Shown here: positions 34,942-44,367 of the stretch, in pieces
Numbering within the stretch: the first letter of the stretch is position 1
Layout of the letters: every line of letters starts with the position of its first letter
Assembly (NCBI RefSeq): GCF_902833055.1
Contig: NZ_CADFEJ010000008.1
Location: 124,001-188,000, forward strand
Direction of reading: 5' to 3'
Source: Burkholderia territorii
GTDB lineage: Bacteria > Pseudomonadota > Gammaproteobacteria > Burkholderiales > Burkholderiaceae
Length of the DNA stretch: 64,000 bases
Translations under genes and position numbers: made by a program
The notes under the pieces: model-generated
Seen by the model: the letters and a program-made list of their open reading frames with translations, nothing else
Told to the model about the DNA's origin: nothing
The model's database searches: none

Positions 34942-35232
34942 TCAGCACTCGCCCTTCTTCGCATGTCCCGGCGGGCAATGGTAGCCGCCGTGCCCGCGAT
35001 GGCGCTCATGATCTTCCCACTCGCGACGCTCCCAGTAACGGCGGCCGTCCCAGTAACGGTCGCCGTGCCAGCCGACCACGATCGCAGGCGCCGGTGCGAC
35101 CACGACAGGCGCGGGTGCGACCACGACCGGTGCGGGCGTGCCGATGTTGACGTCGACGTTGACAGCGTGGGCGAGGCCGGACAGCGAAAGGCCGAGGCCG
35201 GCGAAGGCGAGGGCGATCAGCGAGCGTTTCAT
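34942..35232 (-). CDS. Small exported PAPVVV-repeat protein
   Basis: A 96-residue protein: signal peptide 1-23 (LSGLAHAVNV), then an Ala/Pro/Val segment with tandem PAPVVVA units (about 33-50), then a Trp/Arg/His-rich tail HGDRYWDGRRYWERREWEDH and a Cys pair near the end. Such small periplasmic proteins of unknown function are common in Burkholderia. The start follows the usual MKRSLIALAFA pattern. It shares a terminator with amn. Confidence 0.75.
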   Translation of the reverse strand: MKRSLIALAFAGLGLSLSGLAHAVNVDVNIGTPAPVVVAPAPVVVAPAPAIVVGWHGDRYWDGRRYWERREWEDHERHRGHGGYHCPPGHAKKGEC

Positions 35233-35624
35233 GTTGTTTTCCGTGATGTCGTTGTCAAAAGGCCGGCGCGACGCGATGGACGCGAGGGGGATCGTTCCAC
35301 CGGGGGGACGCCACGCCGACGACATGCAGTGTGCAGGCGCGGCGCGGAAAATGCGATACGGGTTTGTTACGGAGGATTGACGTCGTGCACGCCGGCCGGG
35401 ATCGACGACACGTCGCATGATTTGACAATGCCGGGCCGAGCATCCGGAGCGTCGATCGCATCGCGCGATGCAGGCTGCCCGGATTTGACATTCGGGCGGC
35501 GCGCGGCTGGCGGCGGAATTAATACGGCGTTACAAAATGACGCGCGCCAGGTGGCGGAATTGCCGTGCCTGCCGCGCGGGAGACGGGATAACCGGCCATG
35601 AGGCCGGCCATCGCACCGATCGAG
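35233..35624. other. 390-base stretch without gene
   Basis: Nothing codes convincingly here. It includes two similar TTGACA-type elements (GATTTGACAATGCCGGGC near 35419 and GATTTGACATTCGGGCGG near 35482) and a CCGGCC-ATGA-GGCCGG stem near 35592 at the end of the LOG gene. A promoter for the small exported protein must lie near 35240-35350, but I cannot point to it. Confidence 0.4.
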
Positions 35625-36383
35625 TTACAGATAGAACATGCGGTCTTCTTCGGGCCGCGGCGGATGATCTTCGCCGTCCGCGCCTTCTTCCTCGCCGCTG
35701 TCCTCGTAGAACGCGAGCACGGCGTCGAGCACCTGGTCAGGATCGTCGATCACCTGCATCAGGTTCATGTCTTCCGGATTGATGAGGCCGTTCGGAATCA
35801 GCTGATCGCGGAACCATTGCAACAACCCCTGCCAGAATTCGCTGCCGACGAGAATGATCGGCACGAGGCGCGATTTCTTCGTCTGGATCAGCGTGAGCAC
35901 CTCGGAGAGTTCGTCGAGCGTGCCGAAGCCGCCCGGCATCACGATCACCGCGTCGGAGTTCTTCACGAACGTGACCTTGCGCGTGAAGAAGTGACGGAAG
36001 CGCAGCGAGATGTCCTGATAGTGGTTGCCCGCCTGCTCGTGCGGCAACTCGATGTTCAGGCCGACCGACGGCGCCTTGCCGGCGTGCGCGCCCTTGTTCG
36101 CGGCTTCCATGATGCCGGGGCCGCCGCCGGAGATCACCGCGAAGCCGGCATCGGACAGCTTGCGCGCGATCTGCACGGCCAGCTTGTAGTGCGGCGTGTC
36201 GGGCTTGAGACGGGCAGAACCGTAGATGCTGACGGCCGGGCGGATCTCCGACAGGTACTCGGTCGCCTCGATAAACTCTGCCATAATCGTGAACATCTGC
36301 CACGATGCGCGCGCCTTCTTGGCCGTCGCGCGTTCTTGATCTGCGAGCGAACGCAGACTCGGAATCACTTTTCTCTTGTTCAT
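35625..36383 (-). CDS. LOG-family nucleotide 5'-monophosphate phosphoribohydrolase
   Basis: A 252-residue TIGR00730/LOG protein. The signature PGGFGTLDELSE and the SGGGPGIMEAANKGA stretch, plus the SIYGSAR start of the Rossmann core, are all present. LOG enzymes cleave the N-glycosidic bond of nucleoside monophosphates (cytokinin activation in plants, purine turnover in bacteria). Its ATG is one base from that of polA on the opposite strand. An acidic Glu-rich tail is present. Confidence 0.88.
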   Translation of the reverse strand: MNKRKVIPSLRSLADQERATAKKARASWQMFTIMAEFIEATEYLSEIRPAVSIYGSARLKPDTPHYKLAVQIARKLSDAGFAVISGGGPGIMEAANKGAHAGKAPSVGLNIELPHEQAGNHYQDISLRFRHFFTRKVTFVKNSDAVIVMPGGFGTLDELSEVLTLIQTKKSRLVPIILVGSEFWQGLLQWFRDQLIPNGLINPEDMNLMQVIDDPDQVLDAVLAFYEDSGEEEGADGEDHPPRPEEDRMFYL

Positions 36384-36384
36384 A

Positions 36385-39138
36385 ATGCCTGAAGAACGAA
36401 ATCTGGAAGGTAAGACCCTGCTATTGGTTGACGGTTCGAGCTATCTGTATCGGGCTTACCATGCGATGCCTGATTTGCGTGGCCCTGGCGGGGAGCCGAC
36501 CGGAGCGCTCTACGGAATCATCAACATGCTGCGCCGTATGCGCAAGGAGGTCAGTGCAGAGTATAGCGCTTGCGTGTTCGATGCAAAGGGCAAGACGTTC
36601 CGCGACGACCTTTATGCCGACTATAAGGCAAACCGTCCGTCGATGCCGCCCGATCTTGCGCTGCAGGTCGAGCCGATTCACGGCGCGGTGCGCGCGCTCG
36701 GCTGGCCGCTGCTGATGGTCGAGGGCGTCGAGGCCGACGACGTGATCGGCACGCTCGCGCGCGAAGCCGAGCGGCACGGGATGAACGTGATCGTGTCGAC
36801 CGGCGACAAGGACCTCGCGCAGCTCGTCACCGATCGCGTCACGCTCGTCAACACGATGACCAACGAGACGCTCGATCGCGCCGGCGTGATCGAGAAGTTC
36901 GGCGTGCCGCCCGAGCGGATCATCGACTACCTCGCACTGATCGGCGACACCGTCGACAACGTGCCCGGCGTCGAGAAGTGCGGGCCGAAGACGGCCGTGA
37001 AGTGGCTGTCGCAATACGACAGTCTCGACGGCGTGATCGAACACGCGGGCGAGATCAAGGGCGTGGTTGGTGACAACCTGCGCCGCGCGCTCGATTTCCT
37101 GCCGCTCGGCCGCAAGCTCGTGACGGTCGACACGGCCTGCGATCTCGCACCGCATCTCGAATCGATCGAAGCGTCGCTCAAGAGCGATGGCGAAGCGCGC
37201 GACCTGTTGCGCGACATCTTCGCGCGCTACGGCTTCAAGACGTGGCTGCGCGAAGTCGACAGCGCGCCCGCGGAAGGCGGCGGCGCCGATGCGCCGGAAG
37301 GCGATCCGGCGCCGATGGTGGCCGCGGACATCGTCCGCGAATACGACACGATCCAGACCTGGGAACAGTTCGATGCATGGTTCGCGAAGATCGATGCGGC
37401 CGCACTGACCGCGTTCGATACCGAGACCACGTCGCTCGATCCGATGACCGCGCGGCTCGTCGGCCTGTCGTTCTCGATCGAGCCCGGCAAGGCCGCGTAT
37501 CTTCCGGTCGCGCACCGCGGCCCCGATCTGCCCGAGCAGTTGCCGATCGGCGACGTGCTCGCGCGCCTGAAGCCGTGGCTCGAATCGGCCGACCGCAAGA
37601 AAGTGGGCCAGCACCTGAAGTACGACGCGCAGGTGCTCGCGAACTACGACATCGCGCTGAACGGCATCGAGCACGACACGCTGCTCGAATCGTACGTGCT
37701 CGAATCGCATCGCACGCACGACATGGACAGCCTCGCGCTGCGTCATCTGGGCGTCAAGACGATCAAGTACGAAGACGTGGCCGGCAAGGGCGCGAAGCAG
37801 ATCGGCTTCGACGAGGTGGCGCTCGACCAGGCCGCCGCCTACGCGGCCGAAGATGCGGACATCACGCTGCAGCTTCATCATGCGCTGTATCCGCAGGTCG
37901 CGCGCGAACCGGGCCTCGAGCGCGTGTATCGCGAGATCGAGATGCCGGTGTCGCTCGTGCTGCGCAAGATGGAGCGCACCGGCGTGCTGATCGACGACGC
38001 ACTTCTGCAGGCGCAGAGCAGCGAGATCGCGACGCGTCTCATCGAGCTCGAAGGACAGGCGTACGAACTGGCCGGCGGCGAATTCAATCTCGGCTCGCCG
38101 AAGCAGATCGGACAGATCTTCTTCGAGAAGCTGCAATTGCCGGTCGTGAAGAAGACGCCGAGCGGCGCGCCGTCGACCGACGAGGAAGTGCTGCAGAAGC
38201 TGGCCGAGGATTATCCGCTGCCGAAGCTGCTGCTCGAGCATCGCGGGTTGTCGAAGCTGAAGTCGACCTACACCGACAAGCTGCCGCGCATGGTGAATCC
38301 CGCCACGGGCCGCGTGCACACGAACTACGCGCAAGCGGTCGCGGTCACGGGCCGCCTTGCGTCGAACGATCCCAATCTTCAGAACATTCCGGTGCGCACG
38401 GCCGAGGGCCGGCGGATCCGCGAGGCGTTCATCGCGTCGCCGGGCCACCGCATCGTGTCGGCCGACTATTCGCAGATCGAACTGCGGATCATGGCGCACA
38501 TTTCCGGCGACGCGTCGCTGCTGCGCGCGTTCTCGCAGGGCGAGGACATCCACCGCGCAACTGCCGCCGAAGTGTTCGGCGTGACGCCGCTGGAGGTCAA
38601 TTCCGATCAGCGCCGCATTGCGAAGGTGATCAACTTCGGGCTGATCTACGGGATGAGCGCGTTCGGCCTCGCGTCGAACCTCGGCATCACGCGCGATGCG
38701 GCGAAGCTGTACATCGACCGCTATTTCGCGCGCTACCCGGGCGTCGCGCAGTACATGGAGGACACGCGCGCGGCGGCGAAGGAAAAGGGCTACGTCGAAA
38801 CCGTTTTCGGCCGCCGCCTGTGGCTGCCGGAGATCAACGGCGGCAACGGCCCGCGCCGTCAGGCAGCCGAACGTGCGGCCATCAATGCACCGATGCAGGG
38901 CACGGCGGCCGACCTGATCAAGCTGTCGATGATCGCGGTGGACGACTGGCTCACGCGCGACCGGCTCGCGTCGCGGATGATCATGCAGGTACACGACGAA
39001 CTGGTGCTCGAGGTGCCCGACGACGAACTGTCGCTCGTGCGCCAGAAACTGCCGGAAATGATGTGCGGCGTGGCGAAGCTGAAGGTGCCGCTCGTCGCTG
39101 AAGTCGGTGCCGGCGCGAACTGGGAAGAGGCACACTGA
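36385..39138 (+). CDS. polA: DNA polymerase I
   Basis: A 917-residue full-length PolA. The 5'-3' nuclease domain (1-290, VDGSSYLYRAYHAM, STGDKDLAQLV, GDTVDNVPGV), a proofreading 3'-5' exonuclease domain with the acidic FDTETTSLD motif (about 343), and the polymerase domain with motif A DYSQIELRIM (about 693), motif B KVINFGLIYG and motif C QVHDELVLEV (about 869) are complete. It fills gaps in repair and Okazaki processing. ATG at 36385, CAT of the divergent LOG gene at 36381-36383. Confidence 0.97.
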   Translation: MPEERNLEGKTLLLVDGSSYLYRAYHAMPDLRGPGGEPTGALYGIINMLRRMRKEVSAEYSACVFDAKGKTFRDDLYADYKANRPSMPPDLALQVEPIHGAVRALGWPLLMVEGVEADDVIGTLAREAERHGMNVIVSTGDKDLAQLVTDRVTLVNTMTNETLDRAGVIEKFGVPPERIIDYLALIGDTVDNVPGVEKCGPKTAVKWLSQYDSLDGVIEHAGEIKGVVGDNLRRALDFLPLGRKLVTVDTACDLAPHLESIEASLKSDGEARDLLRDIFARYGFKTWLREVDSAPAEGGGADAPEGDPAPMVAADIVREYDTIQTWEQFDAWFAKIDAAALTAFDTETTSLDPMTARLVGLSFSIEPGKAAYLPVAHRGPDLPEQLPIGDVLARLKPWLESADRKKVGQHLKYDAQVLANYDIALNGIEHDTLLESYVLESHRTHDMDSLALRHLGVKTIKYEDVAGKGAKQIGFDEVALDQAAAYAAEDADITLQLHHALYPQVAREPGLERVYREIEMPVSLVLRKMERTGVLIDDALLQAQSSEIATRLIELEGQAYELAGGEFNLGSPKQIGQIFFEKLQLPVVKKTPSGAPSTDEEVLQKLAEDYPLPKLLLEHRGLSKLKSTYTDKLPRMVNPATGRVHTNYAQAVAVTGRLASNDPNLQNIPVRTAEGRRIREAFIASPGHRIVSADYSQIELRIMAHISGDASLLRAFSQGEDIHRATAAEVFGVTPLEVNSDQRRIAKVINFGLIYGMSAFGLASNLGITRDAAKLYIDRYFARYPGVAQYMEDTRAAAKEKGYVETVFGRRLWLPEINGGNGPRRQAAERAAINAPMQGTAADLIKLSMIAVDDWLTRDRLASRMIMQVHDELVLEVPDDELSLVRQKLPEMMCGVAKLKVPLVAEVGAGANWEEAH

Positions 39139-39415
39139 CGCACCCCGCGTGATTCCCGCTTCCCGCGGCATATTGTTGCAGGGATGCCGAATATCGAGAT
39201 GGTTTGCTTGTGGTCAACGCGCAAGCTCCCGGACAATGCATGTCAGTCAGTCATTGTCGCGGGGGCAGCGCGCCCCGCGTTCCGGGATCGGCGCATCGAA
39301 GTGTTTCGAACTGCACATCGATGATGTCCGAACCGGTTAATCCAACGGGCGGCGCGTACGCATCGCGTCTGCATCGTCCGGCGGCAGCAGTTTCGAATCG
39401 CAAAGGGGGAATCGG

Positions 39416-40750
39416 ATGCATCGGATCATCATCGTAGGGGGAGGCGCGGGTGGCCTGGAACTGGCGACGCGGCTCGGCGACCGTTACGGCGCGCGTGGCA
39501 ATCGTCCCGCGCGTGCGCTCGTCACGCTCGTCGACCGCAATCCGACCCACATCTGGAAGCCATTGCTGCACGAGGTCGCGGCCGGCAGCATGGACCCGTT
39601 CACGCAGGAACTCGAATACGCGGCGCAGGCGCGCTGGCATGGCTTCGAGTTTCAGCAGGGCGAACTGACATCGCTCGATCGCGCGGCGAAGCGCATCACG
39701 TTGTCGCCGGTCAACGACAGCGACGGCGCGGAATTGCTGCCGGCGCGTGACCTCGAATACGACACGCTCGTGATCGCGATCGGCAGCACGACGCATTTCT
39801 TCGGCGTGCAGGGCGCGGCCGAAAACGCGATCGCGCTCGATACGGTCGGCGAGGCCGAGCGCTTCCGCAAGCGCCTGATCGCCGCATGCATGCGCGCCGA
39901 GCACCAGGCGCCGGCGCAGCCCGCGCCGGGAGCGGCGGACGAGCCGCGCATCCAGGTAGTGATCGTCGGCGGCGGTGCGACGGGCGTCGAGCTGTCCGCG
40001 GAACTGCGCAACACCGCGCAGGTGCTGTCCGTCTACGGGTTGCACAAGCTCGACCCGCAACACGACGTCGGCATCGTGCTGATCGAATCGGGGCCGCGAA
40101 TTCTTCCCGCGCTGCAGGAGCGCGTGTCGACCGCAACGGCCGAGCTGCTCGAAAAACTCGGCGTGCGATTGATGCTCGCCGAGCGCGTGACCGAGGTTGC
40201 GCCCGGTTTCGTGCACACCGCGAGCGGCAAGACGGTGCGCGCGGATCTTACCGTCTGGGCGGCCGGCATCAAGGCGCCGTCCGTGCTGTCGAATCTCGAT
40301 GGCCTGCAGGTCAACAAGCTCGGCCAGCTCGACGTGCGCCGCACGCTGCAAACCTTCACCGACGACAACATCTTCGCACTCGGCGATTGCGCGGCATGCG
40401 TATGGCCCGGCAACGAGCGCAACGTGCCGCCGCGCGCGCAGGCCGCGCACCAGCAGGCGAGTTTCCTGCTGAAGGCGATCGGCTGCCGGCTTGACGGACG
40501 TCAGCTGCCGGAGTTCACCTATCGCGATTTCGGTTCGCTCGTGTCGCTGGGTCACTTCAGCGCGGTCGGCAACCTGATGGGCGGGCTGATCGGCGGCAAC
40601 ATGCTGATCGAAGGGCTGTTCGCGCGCTTCATGTACATGTCGCTGTACCGGCTGCACATCGCGGCGCTGCACGGCTATCCGCGCATGATGCTCGATACGG
40701 TCGCGCACTGGTTGCGCCGCACGACGCTGCCTCGCGTCAAGCTGCACTGA
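39416..40750 (+). CDS. ndh: Type II NADH dehydrogenase (NDH-2)
   Basis: A 444-residue FAD-dependent, non-proton-pumping NADH:quinone oxidoreductase. The FAD dinucleotide fold starts at IIIVGGGAGGLELA, the NADH fold at VVIVGGGATGVELSAEL (about residue 180), with TVWAAGIKAPSVL and the FALGDCAACVW FAD loop. C-terminal amphipathic helices anchor it to the inner membrane. GGGGGA precedes the ATG, and a hairpin follows at 40773-40809. Confidence 0.92.
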   Translation: MHRIIIVGGGAGGLELATRLGDRYGARGNRPARALVTLVDRNPTHIWKPLLHEVAAGSMDPFTQELEYAAQARWHGFEFQQGELTSLDRAAKRITLSPVNDSDGAELLPARDLEYDTLVIAIGSTTHFFGVQGAAENAIALDTVGEAERFRKRLIAACMRAEHQAPAQPAPGAADEPRIQVVIVGGGATGVELSAELRNTAQVLSVYGLHKLDPQHDVGIVLIESGPRILPALQERVSTATAELLEKLGVRLMLAERVTEVAPGFVHTASGKTVRADLTVWAAGIKAPSVLSNLDGLQVNKLGQLDVRRTLQTFTDDNIFALGDCAACVWPGNERNVPPRAQAAHQQASFLLKAIGCRLDGRQLPEFTYRDFGSLVSLGHFSAVGNLMGGLIGGNMLIEGLFARFMYMSLYRLHIAALHGYPRMMLDTVAHWLRRTTLPRVKLH

Positions 40751-41074
40751 CGCGCACTTACGTGTACTTCGGACGGGCAGGGAACACGCAGCGCGCGTTT
40801 CCTGCCCGTTGTCGTTTCAAATGCGGGCGATCGCGAGCTCGCGCACTGGGCCGGCTGCATCGCGATGATCGATACCGTCGGATGCCGCTGCATTACATCG
40901 TCGTAATCGAGTCTTACACATCTGACAGTTGACGCGACAACGGATTATTGGGCATCTTGTCCGGGTTTCCGCTTGCGGCGGGGTGCCAACCGCCGCGACA
41001 TCCGCGCTGTCCGCCGGCGTGAAGCCGGGCCGAGCCCCGGCCGTGGCGGCAGCGCTCAATCGAGGAGTGCATTC
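40751..41074. other. Non-coding interval ndh to hydrolase
   Basis: Contains the ndh hairpin (arms 40773-40785 and 40797-40809), then an AT-richer stretch with TTGACG at 40929 that may be the -35 element for the next gene. No gene seen. Confidence 0.5.
40773..40809 (+). terminator. Terminator hairpin of ndh
   Basis: 13-bp stem with one G-T pair, ACGGGCAGGGAAC and GTTTCCTGCCCGT, 11-base loop, followed by the T-rich TGTCGTTT. Confidence 0.6.
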
Positions 41075-41950
41075 ATGTTGAAACCCGAAGTCGACAGCCT
41101 GGTTCCCCACGTTCCGTTCTCGCGCCGCAAGTTCATGCAGGCCGCGCTGGGCGGTACCTTCGCGGCGGCCGTGCTGCCCGTGTCGGCGCAGACGATCACG
41201 ACCGACAGCACCGGCCTGGACGTCGACACCATCCAGATTCGCTCGGGCGACGCCAGCATCCCCGCGTATCGCGCGCAACCGGTCGACAAGACGAACCTGC
41301 CGGTCGTCATCGTGATCCACGAGATCTTCGGCGTGCATGCGCATATCGCCGACGTCTGCCGTCGCTTTGCGAAGCTCGGCTATCTGGCGATCGCGCCCGA
41401 CCTGTTCGCGCGGCAGGGCAATGCGTCGAAGTATCCGACGATGAAGGAGCTGTACGACAACATCATCAGCAAGGTGCCCGACCGGCAGGTCACCGAGGAT
41501 CTCGATGCGACCGTCGCGTGGGCCGGCAAGAACGGCGGCGATCTGTCGCGTCTCGGCGTGACGGGTTTCTGCTGGGGCGGCCGCCAGGCATGGCTGTATG
41601 CGGAGCACAATCCGCACGTGCGCGCGGCCGTCGCGTGGTATGGCTTCGTCGAGGGCAAGACCGACGAGATGACGCCGTTCAATCCGGTCGATCATGCGTC
41701 GCTGCTGAAGGTGCCGGTGCTCGGGCTGTACGGCGAGAAGGACACGAACATCACGCAGGCGTCGCTCGCGGACATGCGCAAGGCGATCCAGGCGAGCGAT
41801 TCGAAGCTCGCGCGCGAATCGGAGATCGTCGTGTATCCGGATGCCGGTCACGCGTTCTTTGCAGACTATCGGCCGAGTTACGTGAAGGGCGATGCGGAGG
41901 ACGGCTGGAAGCGCGCGATCGAGTGGTTCCACAAATACGGCGTGATGTAA
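41075..41950 (+). CDS. Exported dienelactone-hydrolase-family protein
   Basis: A 291-residue alpha/beta hydrolase with a twin-arginine signal (SRRKFMQAALGG near residues 15-26), so it should be exported folded. The DLH triad is present: nucleophile Cys166 in GFCWGG, Asp in YGEKDTNI and His in DAGHAFF. The oxyanion region IHEIFGVHAHI is typical. Natural substrate unknown; carboxymethylenebutenolide-type lactones are the family reference. GAGGAG before the ATG. Confidence 0.88.
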   Translation: MLKPEVDSLVPHVPFSRRKFMQAALGGTFAAAVLPVSAQTITTDSTGLDVDTIQIRSGDASIPAYRAQPVDKTNLPVVIVIHEIFGVHAHIADVCRRFAKLGYLAIAPDLFARQGNASKYPTMKELYDNIISKVPDRQVTEDLDATVAWAGKNGGDLSRLGVTGFCWGGRQAWLYAEHNPHVRAAVAWYGFVEGKTDEMTPFNPVDHASLLKVPVLGLYGEKDTNITQASLADMRKAIQASDSKLARESEIVVYPDAGHAFFADYRPSYVKGDAEDGWKRAIEWFHKYGVM

Positions 41951-42002
41951 ACGACGAAGCGGCGGCAGATGCCGCCGCTTTGCCGTCACGCCGCGCAGGT
42001 GT

Positions 42003-42872
42003 TTACGGGTTCGGGCCGGTCGCGATCGGCCGCGACGGATCGGCGCTCCACTCGCTCCACGAGCCCGGATACAGCGACGCGCCATGCAGCCCCGCGATTT
42101 CGAGTGCGAGCGCATTGTGGCATGCGGTCACGCCGGATCCGCATTGCAGGATCACACTGTTCGGTTCGGTGCCGGCCAGCAGCGTGGTGAAGGTCTCGCG
42201 CAGTTCATGGCCGGTCTTGAAGCGGCCGTCGGCGGTCAGATTGTCCTTGAAGAACCGGTTACGTGCGCCGGGAATGTGGCCGCCGACACGATCGATCGTT
42301 TCGTTTTCGCCGCGATAGCGATCCGGTGCGCGGGCATCGATCACGACGCGCTTGCCCGACGTCACGTTCGCGAGCACGGCTGCCGCGTCGACCGTCGATT
42401 CGAGCGGAGTCGTCGCGCGGAAATCGCCTGCGGCCGGATGCGGCACATCGGTGGTCAGCGGCTGGCCGGCCGCTTCCCATGCCTGCAGGCCGCCGTCGAG
42501 CACCGCGACGGAATCGTGTCCGAGCCAGCGCAGCAGCCACCATAGCCGCGCCGCATAGGCGCCGCCTTGTGCGTCGTAGGCGACGACCTGCTGGCCCTGC
42601 CTGACGCCGCGGGACGCCATCAGCGTCGCGAATGCGTCGCGGGTCGGCAGCGGATGGCGGCCGTTGGTGCCGGTCTTGCGGCCGGACAGATCGCGGTCGA
42701 GATGCAGATACTGCGCACCGGGGAGGTGGCCGGCCGCATAGGCCGCTTCGCCTGCGGCCGGATCGACGAGGTCGAAGCGGCAGTCGAACACGGCGACGCT
42801 GCCCGGCGCCGCGGCCAGACGCTCGGCGAGATTGGCGGCGGAGATGAGCGTGGTGTAGTGGGTATGTGGCAT
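42003..42872 (-). CDS. sseA: Rhodanese/3-mercaptopyruvate sulfurtransferase
   Basis: A 289-residue tandem-rhodanese protein. The N-terminal domain is the inactive copy, and the C-terminal domain carries the active loop CGSGVTA (Cys244), the loop type of 3-mercaptopyruvate sulfurtransferase. It moves sulphane sulphur to cyanide or thiols. Same strand as, and separated by a strong terminator from, the Rieske oxygenase gene upstream. Confidence 0.9.
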   Translation of the reverse strand: MPHTHYTTLISAANLAERLAAAPGSVAVFDCRFDLVDPAAGEAAYAAGHLPGAQYLHLDRDLSGRKTGTNGRHPLPTRDAFATLMASRGVRQGQQVVAYDAQGGAYAARLWWLLRWLGHDSVAVLDGGLQAWEAAGQPLTTDVPHPAAGDFRATTPLESTVDAAAVLANVTSGKRVVIDARAPDRYRGENETIDRVGGHIPGARNRFFKDNLTADGRFKTGHELRETFTTLLAGTEPNSVILQCGSGVTACHNALALEIAGLHGASLYPGSWSEWSADPSRPIATGPNP

Positions 42873-42918
42873 GACGGCTCCCTGGAGTGCAAACGGCCCG
42901 ATACTCCAAGTCTAAACA

Positions 42919-42948
42919 AAAAAAGACGGGCCGAAACCCGTCTTTTCA
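42919..42948 (-). terminator. Terminator of the Rieske oxygenase gene
   Basis: AAAAGACGGG (42921-42930) and CCCGTCTTTT (42937-42946) pair perfectly with a six-base loop. The minus strand reads into TTTTTTT. Confidence 0.9.
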
Positions 42949-42989
42949 TATGCCGCATGCGATGCGGCGCTCGCGCGCCGCGCGGACGA

Positions 42990-44096
42990 TCAGAGGTCGC
43001 CGAGATGGCGGCGCAGGAACTCGTGGAAGTGCTGCATGCCGTCTTCCATCGGGCTCTGGTACGGGCCGACCTGCGATTCACCGCGCGCCATCAGTGCGCG
43101 GCGGCCTGCGTCCATGCGCATCGCGATTTCGTCGTCCTCGACGGCCGTCTCCATATAGGCGGCGCGCTCGGCCTCGACGAACTCGCGCTCGAACAGCGCG
43201 ATTTCCTCGGGGTAATAGAATTCGACGATGTTGGTCGTCTTCTGCGGGCCGCGCGGAATCAGCCACGACACGACGAGCACGTGCGGATACCACTCGATCA
43301 TCAGGCCCGGGTAGTAGACCATCCAGATCGCGCCGAATTCCGGCGGCACGCCGTTGCGGAACTTGAGCACCTGCTCGTGCCACTTCTGGTAGGTCGTGCT
43401 GCCCGGTTTCGCGAGCGCGTTGTGCACGCCGACCGTCTGCACGCTGTACCAGTCGCCGAACTCCCATTTGAGATCGTCGCACGACACGAAGCTGCCGAGG
43501 CCCGGGTGGAACGGGACGACGTGATAATCCTCGAGGTAGACCTCGATGAACGTCTTCCAGTTGTAGTCGCACTCGTGCACTTCGACGTGATCGAACTGAT
43601 ACTCGGAGAAGTCGAAGTGATGCTTCGTGCCGAGATTCGCGAGATCGCGCGCGACGTTGCGGCCCTCGGCCTCGAACAGCAGCCCCTGCCAGTTCTGCAG
43701 CGGGCTCTTGCCGAGGTTCAGGCACGGCTTGTCGGGGAAGTGCGGCGCGCCGAGCAACTGGCCTTCCAGATCGTACGTCCAGCGGTGCAGCGGACACACG
43801 ATGTTCTGCGCATGGCCGCGCCCGTTCAGCATGATCGCCTGGCGGTGACGGCACACGTTCGACAGCAGTTCGATCTGGTTCGCCTGGTTGCGGACCAGCA
43901 CGCGGCCTTCGTTCTCGGAAGGCAGCGCAAAATAATCCCCCGCCTCGGGCACCATCAATTCGTGCCCGACGTAACGAGGTCCTTTCTTGAAGAGGGTTTC
44001 GATCTCGCGCTCAAGGAGCGACTCATCGAAATAGGCAGTGACTGGAAGCTGGCTGTGAGCCGACTTCAACTGAAGCGCATCGCTCAGATTGGACAT
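42990..44096 (-). CDS. Rieske-type aromatic-ring-hydroxylating oxygenase, alpha subunit
   Basis: A 368-residue oxygenase. The [2Fe-2S] cluster site CRHRQAIMLNGRGHAQNIVCPLHRW spells C-x-H then C-x-x-H (about residues 81-102). The mononuclear iron site is EDYHVVPFHPG with two His, and an Asp further on. No ferredoxin, reductase or beta-subunit gene lies nearby, so it depends on unlinked electron-transfer partners. The ATG at 44096 is preceded by GGGAG. The substrate is unknown. Confidence 0.87.
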   Translation of the reverse strand: MSNLSDALQLKSAHSQLPVTAYFDESLLEREIETLFKKGPRYVGHELMVPEAGDYFALPSENEGRVLVRNQANQIELLSNVCRHRQAIMLNGRGHAQNIVCPLHRWTYDLEGQLLGAPHFPDKPCLNLGKSPLQNWQGLLFEAEGRNVARDLANLGTKHHFDFSEYQFDHVEVHECDYNWKTFIEVYLEDYHVVPFHPGLGSFVSCDDLKWEFGDWYSVQTVGVHNALAKPGSTTYQKWHEQVLKFRNGVPPEFGAIWMVYYPGLMIEWYPHVLVVSWLIPRGPQKTTNIVEFYYPEEIALFEREFVEAERAAYMETAVEDDEIAMRMDAGRRALMARGESQVGPYQSPMEDGMQHFHEFLRRHLGDL

Positions 44097-44367
44097 TCCC
44101 ACTCCCGGTGTTAGCGTGAAAGCAGTGAACAACCCAACCATCGAAAAATCGATTTAGGGAAACGTGGAATTATACCCGGTTCGCCCCGCAAGGCTAGGAT
44201 TAAGTGCCTGATTTGTGTCAATTTTTTGTCCGGAGGCAATCGGGGTGCGCACCTCGCGTGTCGAAGATGGGGCCGGAAGATGTGCGCGACTGCCCACGTC
44301 GGCAGATCGGAGAATTCTCTTTTGCCGTAGAATGTCCGACTTGTTTTGAAATTTGACACCCTCGTCC

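Noticed and set aside
36421..39171. Continuous 916-codon minus-strand open reading opposite polA
   Set aside because: It mirrors polA with His/Arg/Asp-rich, low-complexity composition and no family motifs. This is the usual antisense artefact of very GC-rich codon usage.
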